A DNA stretch of 25,578 nucleotides from JBBPYR01 sp038199755 (GTDB lineage: Bacteria; Chloroflexota; Ktedonobacteria; Ktedonobacterales; Ktedonobacteraceae). This document shows positions 16,481-24,255 of this stretch, in pieces. A program made the position numbers and the translations under genes. The stretch covers positions 1-25,578 of the forward strand of contig JBBPYR010000139.1 in assembly GCA_038199755.1 (NCBI GenBank), in the 5' to 3' direction. The notes below the pieces were generated by a model. The model was not told the DNA's origin. It made no database searches and saw only the letters and a list, made by a program, of their open reading frames with translations. Each line of letters opens with the position of its first letter. The first letter of the stretch is position 1.

Positions 16481-17743
16481 ATGAGAACGACCTCACAGCG
16501 AGCAACCCCCATGCGTTGGTGGATGCTGCTCATCCTCTCCCTCGGTTTCGTCTCACTTACGTTGAACTGGTTTGATGTTGCCTCCGCATTTCCGGCACTG
16601 GGTCAACAGTTCCATCTGCAAATTCCGCAATTGGCGTTGTTGATCTCCCTCTTTATCGCAGGGTATGGGATATTCCATATTCCGACTGGCTTCCTGACCT
16701 ATCGCTTCGGTCTGAGAAATATCTTGCTGGCAGGGCTGCTCATCGAAGCACTAGGGGCAATCGCGTCAGCCTTTGCGCCTAATTATGCCTGATTAGGGAT
16801 ATTACGTGTGATTACGGGCATTGGCGGGTCGCTTTTCGTTGGTTGTGGCTTCTCCCTGGTCACGTCATGGTTTCGCGGGCGTGAACTCGCGCTGGCGATG
16901 GGCATTGCGACTGGTGGCGCGTTCACGCTTGGCGTTACGCTTGGCCTCTTTGTGTGGGTGGGTGTCGTGCAATCCGTGGGCTGGTCAGGAGCCCTTGCCA
17001 TAGGTGGGGTCATCGGCCTGATTGCCTTTGTGGTCTCGCTCATCTTCTTGCGTGTGCCGAGCGACGAACAGGTACAACTTGCCGCCGGGCATTTCAGCTG
17101 GTCTGCGGTTGGCCGCGTGCTTGGAAATCGTGATCTGTGGCTACTAGGCTTGAGTTTCGTGGGCCTTTACGGAGCAGAGTTCACGCTGGCACAACTGCTG
17201 AACGTCTATGTGCCCATCGTATACCATGTACCAGAGGCGACAAGCGGGCTGATGGCAGCTGTCTTCACGCTCTCAGCGATACCTGCTTCGATTATTGGCG
17301 GCTACCTCTTTGATCGCACGAAGCGAGCGAAGCTGGTGATCTTGCTCCCCTGGCTCATCACCGGCGTTGGTTTTATCATATTTCCCTTTGTGAACCTGGC
17401 CGGTGTCTGGATCATGATGATTATCCTTGGCGGAATTCCCTATATTGGATTTTCTGGTTGGGTAGCCGCCCCCGGTCGCTATAAAGATCGTGTGCTACCC
17501 GAAGATGTGGCGACGGCGGAAGGGGTGTTGCTCACCCTCGCAGCGGTCGGGGGCTTTCTGGTCCCGATTGGCGTTGGGCAGATTGCGGGGGCAAGCGGTT
17601 TCGCTGGAGCCTGGATTTTCGCTGGGGTTGTGAGCGTGCTGTTCGCCCTCATCGGCTTTGCCGCACGTGAACCCATCGCGGCACCCGCGTTTAAGGGCCA
17701 ACCCGCTGAGGTGGCGGCACTCGAACAACAGGTCTCTGGTTAG
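16481..17743 (+). pseudogene. MFS transporter interrupted by one in-frame TGA
   Basis: A major facilitator protein of 420 codons with about 12 membrane segments, probably importing an organic acid for the FAH enzyme. Codon 104 is TGA (16790-16792). The frame then continues unbroken to TAG 17743: APNYA, stop, then LGILRVITGIGGSLF. This falls inside the conserved loop 'NYAWLxxLRVxTGIG', so a TGG(Trp)-to-TGA change is the simplest cause. Before it is a normal N-terminus with a GAAAGG ribosome site and the sequence IAGYGIFHIPTGFLTYRFG. The second part could restart at GTG 16808 but would lack three membrane helices. Other genes here end at TGA, so TGA is not read as Trp by the code in use. It may be a true mutation or a sequencing error. 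Confidence 0.85.
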
Positions 17744-17820
17744 TATAGCAGTTTTCGTGTGGAGCGGGGGTAATAGGTGGGGGCATGGCAATCGCAAGGT
17801 CGCCATGTCTCCAACTCTTA

Positions 17821-17834
17821 GCGATGCCTATCGC
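17821..17834. repeat. Small hairpin GCGAT-gcct-ATCGC
   Basis: A perfect 5-bp stem with a 4-nt loop, between the MFS stop and the tail of the MDR remnant. Otherwise 17744-17843 holds nothing recognisable. Confidence 0.3.
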
Positions 17835-17843
17835 CATTGACGA

Positions 17844-18020
17844 TCATTCGCTCAGGCAATCGAGCACCAGCTTGCCACGAACATGGTCCTGCTCACCGCG
17901 TTCGTGTGCCAGCGCTGCATGTTCCAGGAGGAATACGCGCTCGCCGACTGGGGTAACGAGACCTCTCTCAACCCAGTGTGCGAGTGCAACGAGTGTTTGC
18001 GCATCAGGATGCACAAGCAT
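17844..18020 (-). pseudogene. C-terminal remnant of an MDR-superfamily (quinone/alcohol) oxidoreductase
   Basis: About 59 residues read VHPDAQTLVALAHWVERG, LVTPVGERVFLLEHAALAHE and RGEQDHVRGKLVLD. This is the typical last segment of zinc-free or zinc MDR enzymes: LxxLvexGxlxPvvxrvFpLexaaeAHxxxexgHvrGKiVL. The normal length is 310-340 residues; the cofactor and catalytic domains are absent. The family stop position is preserved. It is the last of four gene pieces lined up on this strand. Confidence 0.7.
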
Positions 18021-18053
18021 GCACCTGCAAGGGATACTGATGCACACTGCCTC

Positions 18054-18253
18054 TCAAACAGGAGTTCCCGCGTCCTGCGAAGATGCGACCGCCTCCAGCT
18101 GTTTGGTGAGTTCGAGGTCAATGGCTAATGTGATCTCGTCACCAGCTACCAGCCCGCCAAAATCATGTTCCAGTTCAGGCCCCAATCTTTGCGGTTTACC
18201 TTGCAATGCAGACTGAACCCGGCACTGTAGGTGTTCCAAGGCGATTGGCTCAC
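18054..18253 (-). pseudogene. YceI-family protein remnant with internal frameshift
   Basis: One frame reads GVSQSPWNTYSAGFS, then VNRKDWGLNWN. A second frame continues GGLVAGDEITLAIDLELTKQLEA to a stop. Together they match the C-terminal half of YceI lipid-binding beta-barrel proteins (DPWGxxxAGFxxxxxxNRKDFGLxWN...GGxLVGDEVxIxxxxExxKQ). The frame change lies at about 18152-18167. The N-terminal half is missing and is replaced by the TMEM175 head. It is not functional. Confidence 0.75.
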
Positions 18254-18414
18254 TCCGCTAATTGCTGGGCCAGCTGTGAAGGACCGTCAGCTGCTGTTGG
18301 CACCTTCAGATTAAACACCAACAGGGTGATTGCCACGGCAAACACCCCATCGCTGAAGGCTTCTAATCTGCCTGTCTCTTTCTCACTCGTACGTTCATAT
18401 TGCTCTTCGATCAT
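18250..18414 (-). pseudogene. N-terminal remnant of a TMEM175-family (DUF1211) potassium channel
   Basis: 54 codons start at ATG 18414, with AAAGGAAA in front, and read MIEEQYERTSEKETGRLEAF, then SDGVFAVAITLLVFNLKVP, before a TGA. The FSDGVFAxAxTLLxLxLKVP stretch is the signature first helix of this channel family, normally about 200 residues. The coding sequence collapses into the YceI piece near 18250. The start signals are intact, so a short peptide could still be made. Confidence 0.8.
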
Positions 18415-18460
18415 GCTTTTCCTTTAGTTGCCTTTACTGAAATTTTGATGGTTCGAGCCC

Positions 18461-18587
18461 TTATTCTTGCAGGTAGAGGGCTTGGTCCGCTGCCGGGACG
18501 AGCGGAAGATAGTCTTGATGGTGGCGAATATACGCTGCTACGAAGGGACACATAGGCGTCACTGTCAGCTGCAGGGCGGTTGCAAGC
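18461..18587 (-). pseudogene. C-terminal remnant of a GNAT (COG2388-like) N-acetyltransferase
   Basis: The frame just behind the sigma-factor stop reads KLATALQLTVTPMCPFVAAY, then IRHHQDYLPLVP, and ends at TAA 18461-18463. This is the hallmark tail of small YjdJ-like acetyltransferases (VxPxCPFVxxyIrrHPEYxxLv). About 40 of some 90-100 expected residues remain. The remainder was lost at the edge of the sigma-factor gene. Confidence 0.65.
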
Positions 18588-19262
18588 TTACGTATCCGCG
18601 AAATAGCGTTCGAGCGTCCCTCGTACTTTGGAGCGTGCGCGATGAAGGAGGACCCGCTGATTACTTTCCGAAATGCCGAGGATGGTGCAGGCTTCCTCCG
18701 CGCTCCATCCCTCTACATCACGTAGGATGATGATCGTGCGCTGGGCGACAGGGAGGGTTTCGATGGCTTGCTGCACTCTCGCACTGGTCTCCTTTGAGAG
18801 CAGACGATCTTCTGGCATTTCGGCCCAGTTCATAGGAAAAGAGACCCAGTGCCCCGCCCACTGGTGATCGGCAGGCAAAAAACGGTTGGGTTCGACGGCG
18901 GGTTCTATTGCATCCGTGTCATAATCTAACAGTGAGGAGAAAGGCACGCTTCTGCCTTCGCGCTTGGCACGTGTTCTGGCACGATTGACAAGAATATGAA
19001 ATATCCAGGTTTTGAGTGAAGATCGTCCTTCAAAACGGTGCAATCCTTCCAACACGGCCAGCCACGTCTCCTGCACAACCTCCTCGGCCACGGGCTGAAC
19101 GGTTACGTACACCTTCGCCAGATGAAGCAAGGCCTGTTGATAACGATCGATGAGTACCACAAAGGCCGCTTCATTGCCATTACGGAGTTGCTCGACCAAA
19201 AGTAACTCATCTAGCGATAGTGCCCCATTGATCTTGGGAGAAGTACTCTCATGCATCATCAT
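18588..19262 (-). CDS. ECF-type RNA polymerase sigma factor
   Basis: A group IV sigma-70 factor of 224 residues. Region 2 spans about 28-100: AFVVLIDRYQQALLHLAKVY, then AEEVVQETWLAVLEGLHRFEGRSSLKTWIFHILVNRARTR. Region 4 is at about 162-215: TLPVAQRTIIILRDVEGWS and EEACTILGISESNQRVLLHRARSKVR. A linker of about 50 residues is longer than in minimal ECFs. The start is one of three consecutive ATGs (19262, 19259, 19256) after GAGAGGAA. A plausible promoter is upstream. A zinc-finger anti-sigma-like gene lies divergently across about 530 bp rather than in the usual operon. Confidence 0.92.
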   Translation of the reverse strand: MMMHESTSPKINGALSLDELLLVEQLRNGNEAAFVVLIDRYQQALLHLAKVYVTVQPVAEEVVQETWLAVLEGLHRFEGRSSLKTWIFHILVNRARTRAKREGRSVPFSSLLDYDTDAIEPAVEPNRFLPADHQWAGHWVSFPMNWAEMPEDRLLSKETSARVQQAIETLPVAQRTIIILRDVEGWSAEEACTILGISESNQRVLLHRARSKVRGTLERYFADT

Positions 19263-19292
19263 TATTCCTCTCTTTCCACGGCTGCATCGGCC

Positions 19293-19321
19293 TTGATAAT
19301 AGAGACAGAGATCAACGTCAA
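19293..19321 (-). promoter_or_regulatory. Putative promoter of the sigma-factor gene
   Basis: On the minus strand TTGACG (19316-19321) and TATCAA (19293-19298) lie 17 bp apart, about 31 bp before the start codons. It is a weak sigma-70 type; I see no duplicated ECF-style site. Confidence 0.4.
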
Positions 19322-19375
19322 ATTGAGCGTATATATTTTTGTGATCAGACTATACTGTGCCGCTTGATCTATCTA

Positions 19376-19404
19376 GTAATAAAACAGGATGCTGTTTTTA
19401 TTAC
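19376..19404. repeat. AT-rich stem-loop
   Basis: GTAATAAAACAG (19376-19387) pairs with CTGTTTTTATTAC (19392-19404) with one bulged base and a 4-nt loop. It lies in the sigma/anti-sigma gap. There is no gene immediately before it that it would terminate. Confidence 0.5.
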
Positions 19405-19562
19405 CAGATTATATCGTTAACAAGCATCATCTCGCCTCTACGGGCGTGCAGCACGTTTCGCTACTGCTTATTAGTGTAGCTGATAAAGAGGAAAAAAGCA
19501 GCATACGAAAGCAGTAATTGTGGGGTTAGCTTGCGCTTTCTTCTATCTCTATGCGCTGATGC

Positions 19563-19688
19563 ATGGTAGCGTTGCGCATGGCTCTTGAGGAGTGGCTGGA
19601 GCAGGAAGCACCGAGAGATCTAGTCTCCTTGCTTCATGAGTACATAGATTTTGCACGTAACAAATTGCTTTCTGACAAGACTGTATAA
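19563..19688 (+). CDS. Possible 41-residue small protein, unknown
   Basis: The frame reads MVALRMALEEWLEQEAPRDL, then VSLLHEYIDFARNKLLSDKTV, and a TAA. The composition is that of a soluble helical protein, unlike random translation of this AT-rich DNA. An in-frame TGA stands right before the ATG. No good ribosome site is seen, so it may be another gene remnant rather than a live gene. I do not recognise a family. Confidence 0.3.
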   Translation: MVALRMALEEWLEQEAPRDLVSLLHEYIDFARNKLLSDKTV

Positions 19689-19792
19689 GGCATACAGATT
19701 GTGAAAATAGGGAACCAGACGGGTTGGACGGCACGCGTCGCGAAATTGCTCGACCAGACCACAGGGAAATAACGCTGAAAGAGAGCCTGTTT

Positions 19793-20053
19793 ATGTCAAT
19801 CGACGATGATTTACTCACGTGTCAAGAAGTGGTGGAACTGATCACAGATTACTTGGAAAACAAGCTGCTGCCAGAGATACGCCAGCAATTCGAGCAGCAC
19901 GTGGCAGATTGTCCAGGGTGTGAACGCTATCTTGAACAGATGCAACACACCATTAGGAGTCTCCATCAGCTGGTCGAGGCTCCTACCTCCGCAGTTACGA
20001 AAGAGGAGCTGCTGCTGCTCTTTCGTAACTGGAAGCAAGACCCGTCTCAGTAA
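19793..20053 (+). CDS. Short zinc-finger anti-sigma-factor-like protein
   Basis: An 86-residue protein with an anti-sigma zinc-binding (ZAS/zf-HC2) layout: C10, then H36-x3-C40-x2-C43 in QHVADCPGCERYL. There is no membrane segment, so it would be cytosolic, as in soluble redox-sensing anti-sigma factors. The frame is open from 19724, but ATG 19793 is preceded by GAGAG and starts the homology. It lies divergent from the ECF sigma gene at 19262, its likely partner. The leucine-rich tail EELLLLFRNW may help dimerise or bind sigma. Confidence 0.78.
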   Translation: MSIDDDLLTCQEVVELITDYLENKLLPEIRQQFEQHVADCPGCERYLEQMQHTIRSLHQLVEAPTSAVTKEELLLLFRNWKQDPSQ

Positions 20054-20134
20054 AGAGGAAAGGTGCTCACTATTGTACTTTCTCATGGAAGAGTACGGGA
20101 GACATGAGCAAGTAGATCATTCAATAGCGCGAAA

Positions 20135-21685
20135 TCAAGGATGCTCCTGCGCGGATTGATTGAGCAATTGGGCCTTCACCTCGTTCTTGAGTATCTTGCC
20201 AACCTTGGATCTGGGTAGGTCAGGCCACACATCAACCTGTTTGGGGGCTTTGACGCTGCCGATACGTGACTTGACGAATGCTCGTACCTCGCTCTCAGTC
20301 ACGTGGTGGCCTGGGCGAATCTGCACTACGGCGGTTACGCGCTCACCCCATTTGTCATCGGGTAGCCCAATCACGGCGCAGTCTTGCACGGCAGGATGCT
20401 CCATCAAGGCCTGCTCAACTTCGGCGGAGTAGACGTTGAAGCCGCCAGTGATAATCATGTCCTTCGCACGGTCAACGATGAACAGGTAGTTGTCGGCGTT
20501 CAAGTAGCCAATATCGCCTGTATGATGCCAACCGAAGCGGCCAGTCTCCGCGCTTGCTGTCGGGTTCTTATAGTAGCCCGCCATGACGAGAGAACTGCGG
20601 ATCACGATTTCGCCGCGTTCGCCTCTTGGCAAGACGTTTCCGTCGCTGTCCATAATCGCGACGTTGACGAGTGGCGTTGGACGACCAGCCGACGAGAAGC
20701 GTTCACGGGCAAGTGAACCGTCCACGTGTAGGTGTTGCTGTGGTGCCATTGTTGAGATCATCATCGGTGCCTCGGTCTGCCCAAACAGCTGGCCGAGCAC
20801 TGGCCCAATCGTGTTGATTGCCTCTTCCAGCCGGGTAGCAGACATGGGTGCCGCTCCGTACCAGAGGCATTGCAGCGATTTCAGGTCTCGCGATGAAAGG
20901 TCAGGGTGACTGAGGAGCATGTAAATAAGGGTTGGTGGCAGGAAGGTGTGCGTGACGCGGTGCTGCTCGATCAGTGTGAGGAACTCGGTAAGGTCGGGCT
21001 TGGGCATAATGACGATCTCGCCGCCAAGTGTCATGATTGGGAAGCAGAGCACGCCTGCCGCGTGGGTGAGTGGCGCGAGTGCCAGATAGACTGTACGCTC
21101 CCCAAATGGGTAGCTCATCAGGGTAATTGCCGACATCGTTTCGATGTTTTGACCGCTCAGCATAACCCCTTTGGGCTTGCCCGTTGTCCCGCCAGTACCC
21201 GCAATCATGACGATATCATCGAGCGGTTCGACCTGCCACGGTTCGCTACTCACCTCATGGAGCCATAGCTCGAATGGCACGGCAAACGCAACGGAGTCGT
21301 CCAGGCAGACCAGGGTGGTAAGCTTGGGCAGGTCTGCGCGGATGTGCTCGACTAACGGCGAGAAGGCTTTTTGAAAAATGAGACACGTGCAGTCCATGAG
21401 GTCGAGTAGTTCGCGATTTTCGGCTGCCTCGTTGCGTGGGTTGATGGGGCACCACACGGCCCCCGCACGCGAGATGCCGAAGACGCAGGCAAACGCGATT
21501 GGGTCGTTGGCAGATAGAATAGCTACCTTATCGCCTGCACGCACGCCTGATTGGTGTAACGCACGGGCGACCCGCCAAGAGATTGCTTGTACGTCTCGAT
21601 AATGGAGTGTGCGGCCTGCCATTGTTAGGCATGGTGATTCAGTGCCGAGCGAAGCACCTTTGTCGAGGTAGTCGATCAGACGCAT
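20135..21685 (-). CDS. AMP-binding acyl-CoA synthetase (fatty-acid/aryl CoA ligase type)
   Basis: Activates a carboxylic acid to its CoA thioester through an acyl-AMP. It has 516 residues from ATG 21685, which follows GGAGG at 7 nt; the frame is open to 21871 but that part is not conserved. Motifs: phosphate loop AGTGGTTGKPKGVM near 160-173, GQTEAP near 300, HTGDIGY near 388, RAKDMIITGGFNVYSAEVE in the hinge near 402-420, and PRSKVGKILKNEV with the catalytic Lys near 494. It is the third gene of a minus-strand operon, 98 bp after the DUF5938 gene. The substrate is probably a medium-chain, branched or cyclic acid. Confidence 0.92.
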   Translation of the reverse strand: MRLIDYLDKGASLGTESPCLTMAGRTLHYRDVQAISWRVARALHQSGVRAGDKVAILSANDPIAFACVFGISRAGAVWCPINPRNEAAENRELLDLMDCTCLIFQKAFSPLVEHIRADLPKLTTLVCLDDSVAFAVPFELWLHEVSSEPWQVEPLDDIVMIAGTGGTTGKPKGVMLSGQNIETMSAITLMSYPFGERTVYLALAPLTHAAGVLCFPIMTLGGEIVIMPKPDLTEFLTLIEQHRVTHTFLPPTLIYMLLSHPDLSSRDLKSLQCLWYGAAPMSATRLEEAINTIGPVLGQLFGQTEAPMMISTMAPQQHLHVDGSLARERFSSAGRPTPLVNVAIMDSDGNVLPRGERGEIVIRSSLVMAGYYKNPTASAETGRFGWHHTGDIGYLNADNYLFIVDRAKDMIITGGFNVYSAEVEQALMEHPAVQDCAVIGLPDDKWGERVTAVVQIRPGHHVTESEVRAFVKSRIGSVKAPKQVDVWPDLPRSKVGKILKNEVKAQLLNQSAQEHP

Positions 21686-21783
21686 ACGTTGTCCTCCGTG
21701 TTGGCTACTATTTCTGGACAGTTGGCGAGTGGGTGGGTTCGGCGCCCTCCCCAAGCGACACCGAACCCACCACTTGCCATCTA

Positions 21784-22911
21784 TCACCGATGCACTGTGA
21801 GGATCGGCTCCATAACGAGCCCGAAGCTCCGCAGTACGCCAAACAGTTCGTGGTGGCCGAAGGCTTGGCAAGCAGAGGCGAAGCCAACTTGCTTAGGCGG
21901 TCGTTGCAGCATCGAGTATGCCGTGAACGCCTGTAGCAGCGCGGTTTGCTTATAGTTGCAATTGCCGTGGATCACGCAATGTACGCGGCCAAGGGGTCCT
22001 GAAGCGTAGACCGAATCCAGGGAGGTGTTGATGCGAGGGTTCTCCCGCGGCGGCATTTGGTTTTGCACGCTGGATGCTATCGCGGAGAGAACCGCGTATT
22101 TCTCGTCATCAGGCAGCCCCTCGACGCGTTCCAAGGCAGACTGCACGATCAGCGGAACCGCCTTCATCAGTTGGCGATCAAACACGCCACCGAGTGCTCT
22201 GACGTTGGCCACGCGTGGGTCGCGCTTGAACCAGACTGGGTGAGAGGTGCCACCCCATGGTAGGGCGAGCGAGGTCTGGTGCTGACCGGGGACGATGACA
22301 TCGTAGAGGCCACCATCGCTGGGCCACTCGGCATACTCGTTCTGCTCCAGGTAGTACGCCTTCGACATGGCCGCGTTGACGAGGATGGTCTGGGTCGAGG
22401 CGATGGTTGGCGAACCCTTCCAGAGCACCAGGATGTCGAGCGTATCAACTCCTGGTGTTTCAAGACAGAAATTAGCCGCGATCTCGCCTATGGTGTACAT
22501 CTGCGCGATACCCGGCGAAAGCAGGAGGCCCTTTGCGGCCATGGCCTCACCATAGGTCTCTTCGCAGTCGATCAGCCAGTCTTGCTCTCCCGTCGTGTCC
22601 ACATAATGCGTCCCAGCATTGACGCAGGCCTCAACTACCTGGGGGCCGAGCGTGGCGAACGGACCAACCGTGTTGCACACCACTTTGCCTTGTGAGAAGA
22701 GGTCGCTGAGTGCTCCAACCTCATGCTCGACTTCGACGACTTCGTGTTCCACAGTGTTAATGCCGGGAATCGAGGCGAGTGCCTCCTGAATGAGTGCTCT
22801 GTTGCGCCCGGCGGCGATGAAGGGGACGCGGAATTCGCGTAAATATTCGCATATGAGCCGACCAGTGTAGCCGGAGGCTCCATACACGATGACAGGTTTG
22901 GTGGAAGACAT
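21784..22911 (-). CDS. Saccharopine-dehydrogenase-like NAD(P)-binding protein (DUF5938 type)
   Basis: A 375-residue Rossmann protein. The N-terminus VIVYGASGYTGRLICEYLRE (residues 7-26) is the GxxGxxG nucleotide site of the saccharopine-dehydrogenase/trans-acting enoyl reductase group. CNTVGPFATLGPQVVEACVNAG, near residues 79-100, and HYVDTTGEQDW support this. The C-terminal part resembles the DUF5938 domain as I remember it. The start ATG 22911 follows AGGAG. It sits 30 bp after the SDR and ahead of the acyl-CoA ligase, so it likely reduces or isomerises an acyl-CoA-linked intermediate. The exact reaction is unknown. Confidence 0.82.
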   Translation of the reverse strand: MSSTKPVIVYGASGYTGRLICEYLREFRVPFIAAGRNRALIQEALASIPGINTVEHEVVEVEHEVGALSDLFSQGKVVCNTVGPFATLGPQVVEACVNAGTHYVDTTGEQDWLIDCEETYGEAMAAKGLLLSPGIAQMYTIGEIAANFCLETPGVDTLDILVLWKGSPTIASTQTILVNAAMSKAYYLEQNEYAEWPSDGGLYDVIVPGQHQTSLALPWGGTSHPVWFKRDPRVANVRALGGVFDRQLMKAVPLIVQSALERVEGLPDDEKYAVLSAIASSVQNQMPPRENPRINTSLDSVYASGPLGRVHCVIHGNCNYKQTALLQAFTAYSMLQRPPKQVGFASACQAFGHHELFGVLRSFGLVMEPILTVHR

Positions 22912-22941
22912 GAACTTCTCCTCTCGCTGTATGGATTGGGG

Positions 22942-23745
22942 TTACATACCCATGCCGCCGTCGACTGGCAAGCCAATACCGGTGATAAAGCGGGCCGCGT
23001 CAGAAGCCAGGAACACGACTGCGTCGGCCATGTCGGAAACCTCGCCGAGCCGACCGAGCGGCGTCAGGCCGATAACAGCCCCTGCCGCAGCCTCTGGGCT
23101 GGGGAAGAGTCCGAGTGTTGCCATGTCTACGGCGAGTTGATTGCCCATCTCAGTGGGGACGAGTCCGGGATAAATACAGTTCACGCGCACGCCATAGCCA
23201 AGTTTGCCAGACTCCATCGCCGCGACCTTGGTGAGTCGGTCTACGGCAGACTTCGTTGCTGAGTAGCCAGCGATGCCCGGAAAAGCGATTGTTGCGGCCA
23301 CTGACGAGACGTTGATTACGACGCCGCCCTTGCCAGCTTTCCCGTTGGGACGCATGGCACGGAATGCGTGTTTGATGCCGAGTGCGGTACCGAGGACGTT
23401 CACTTCGAGCATGCGGAGAATGCTCTGAGGGTTGAGGTCTATGACGAGTTCAGATATCTCGATGCCAGCATTGTTCACAACGATGTCCAAGCCGCCGAGT
23501 TCGTCGATAGTTCGTGCAATCGCCACTTCCCAACTTGCCTCATTCGTCACGTCAAGTGGCACGAATCTGGCGGTTGCCCCAGACTGCGTGAAGGCATCAG
23601 CCTTTGCCTTGCCGAGGTCTTCGCGGATATCTGCTATGGCTATGGCCGCACCAGCCCGAGCCAATGCCTCTGCCATTCCGGCACCCAAGCCACGTGCTCC
23701 ACCTGTTACTAGTGCCTTGCGTCCGTGCAACTCAAATACACTCAT
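22942..23745 (-). CDS. SDR family oxidoreductase (3-oxoacyl/hydroxysteroid type)
   Basis: 267 residues from ATG 23745, set by AAAGGAG upstream; the open frame back to 23949 runs through the promoter and is not coding. The Rossmann motif TGGARGLGAG is at 14-23, with an Asp in IADIRED that favours NAD. NNAG appears in VVNNAGIEI near 93-96, the catalytic Ser in INVSSVAA near 146, and YSATK near 159-163. The C-terminus FITGIGLPVDGGMGM is typical. It is the first gene of the operon with the DUF5938 protein and the acyl-CoA ligase, and probably works on a hydroxy/keto pair of their substrate. Confidence 0.92.
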   Translation of the reverse strand: MSVFELHGRKALVTGGARGLGAGMAEALARAGAAIAIADIREDLGKAKADAFTQSGATARFVPLDVTNEASWEVAIARTIDELGGLDIVVNNAGIEISELVIDLNPQSILRMLEVNVLGTALGIKHAFRAMRPNGKAGKGGVVINVSSVAATIAFPGIAGYSATKSAVDRLTKVAAMESGKLGYGVRVNCIYPGLVPTEMGNQLAVDMATLGLFPSPEAAAGAVIGLTPLGRLGEVSDMADAVVFLASDAARFITGIGLPVDGGMGM

Positions 23746-23825
23746 ACATATTCTCCTTTGAATGGTAGCTGAATGACCGCCAGTCACGCAACGGTTTGAG
23801 TGACTGGCTGAGTAAGTATATGTTG

Positions 23826-23855
23826 AGTATACAGTTGAATTTGGACGGTTGTCAA
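23826..23855 (-). promoter_or_regulatory. Promoter of the SDR-DUF5938-ligase operon
   Basis: On the minus strand TTGACA (23850-23855) and TATACT (23826-23831) lie 18 bp apart, 81 bp before ATG 23745. The -35 box lies inside the first of two direct repeats. Confidence 0.75.
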
Positions 23856-23882
23856 GACTTTTTTGGACAATTGTCAAGACTT
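23841..23882. promoter_or_regulatory. Tandem 20-bp operator-like repeats over the -35 box
   Basis: TTGGACGGTTGTCAAGACTT (23841-23860) and TTGGACAATTGTCAAGACTT (23863-23882) are 18/20 identical with a 22-bp period, two helical turns. The second holds the perfect palindrome GACAATTGTC. This is a strong candidate site for a dimeric repressor, TetR- or MarR-like, encoded elsewhere. Confidence 0.7.
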
Positions 23883-23921
23883 TGCAACACAGTCCGTCTC
23901 CCAGCTCAATTGGATCAAGTC

Positions 23922-24110
23922 GATGGCCATCGAGATCGGCATTTTGCATGTATTAATCGGCATCTACGATTTGCTGCCCTTCTGCAATCTGGATGGGTAG
24001 ATGGCCCGCCGCGGGTCGGAATTTCACTTTGCCCCCTACCATATGGATGACGAAAACGACTGTCAGGCGTTTCGCAACGCTCTCTCGTCGTTACTCAAGC
24101 AGATATCGCT
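23922..24110 (+). pseudogene. Decayed C-terminal tail of a class-V (cysteine-desulfurase-like) aminotransferase
   Basis: One frame gives HRDRHFACINRHLRFAALLQ, then SGWVDGPPRVGIS. The next frame gives FHFAPYHMDDENDCQAFRNA, then LSSLLKQ. Together they resemble the class-V end 'RxGHFAC..L...L....G.vRvSfaPYnteeDvdxfvxaL'. A frame change near 24016-24033 is needed. Only about 60 of roughly 380-400 residues remain. The assignment is from motif memory and is moderate. The following 24111-24255 shows no recognisable content. Confidence 0.5.
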
Positions 24111-24255
24111 TAGCGTATGTTTTGCCCCTGCCAACCGAGCGCCCCCTACACGTGTCAACGGCCAGAGGGAGCGGTCCGGCGGTTCGTAGATTGCCTCCCG
24201 CGCATCTCGGCGTTGTGGCACGCTCACCTGCCCGGAAACACCGCTCATCCGGGAC

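Noticed and set aside
16790..16792. Selenocysteine recoding of the MFS TGA
   Set aside because: No convincing stem-loop of the SECIS type was seen just downstream. Trp, not Sec, is the expected residue and MFS proteins are not selenoproteins.
19701..19772. Second tiny frame before the anti-sigma gene (KIGNQTGWTARVAKLLDQ)
   Set aside because: Only about 23 codons, no ribosome site and no recognisable family, so it could not be supported.
21686..21871. N-terminal extension of the acyl-CoA synthetase
   Set aside because: It overlaps the end of the upstream DUF5938 gene and lacks homology. GGAGG marks ATG 21685.
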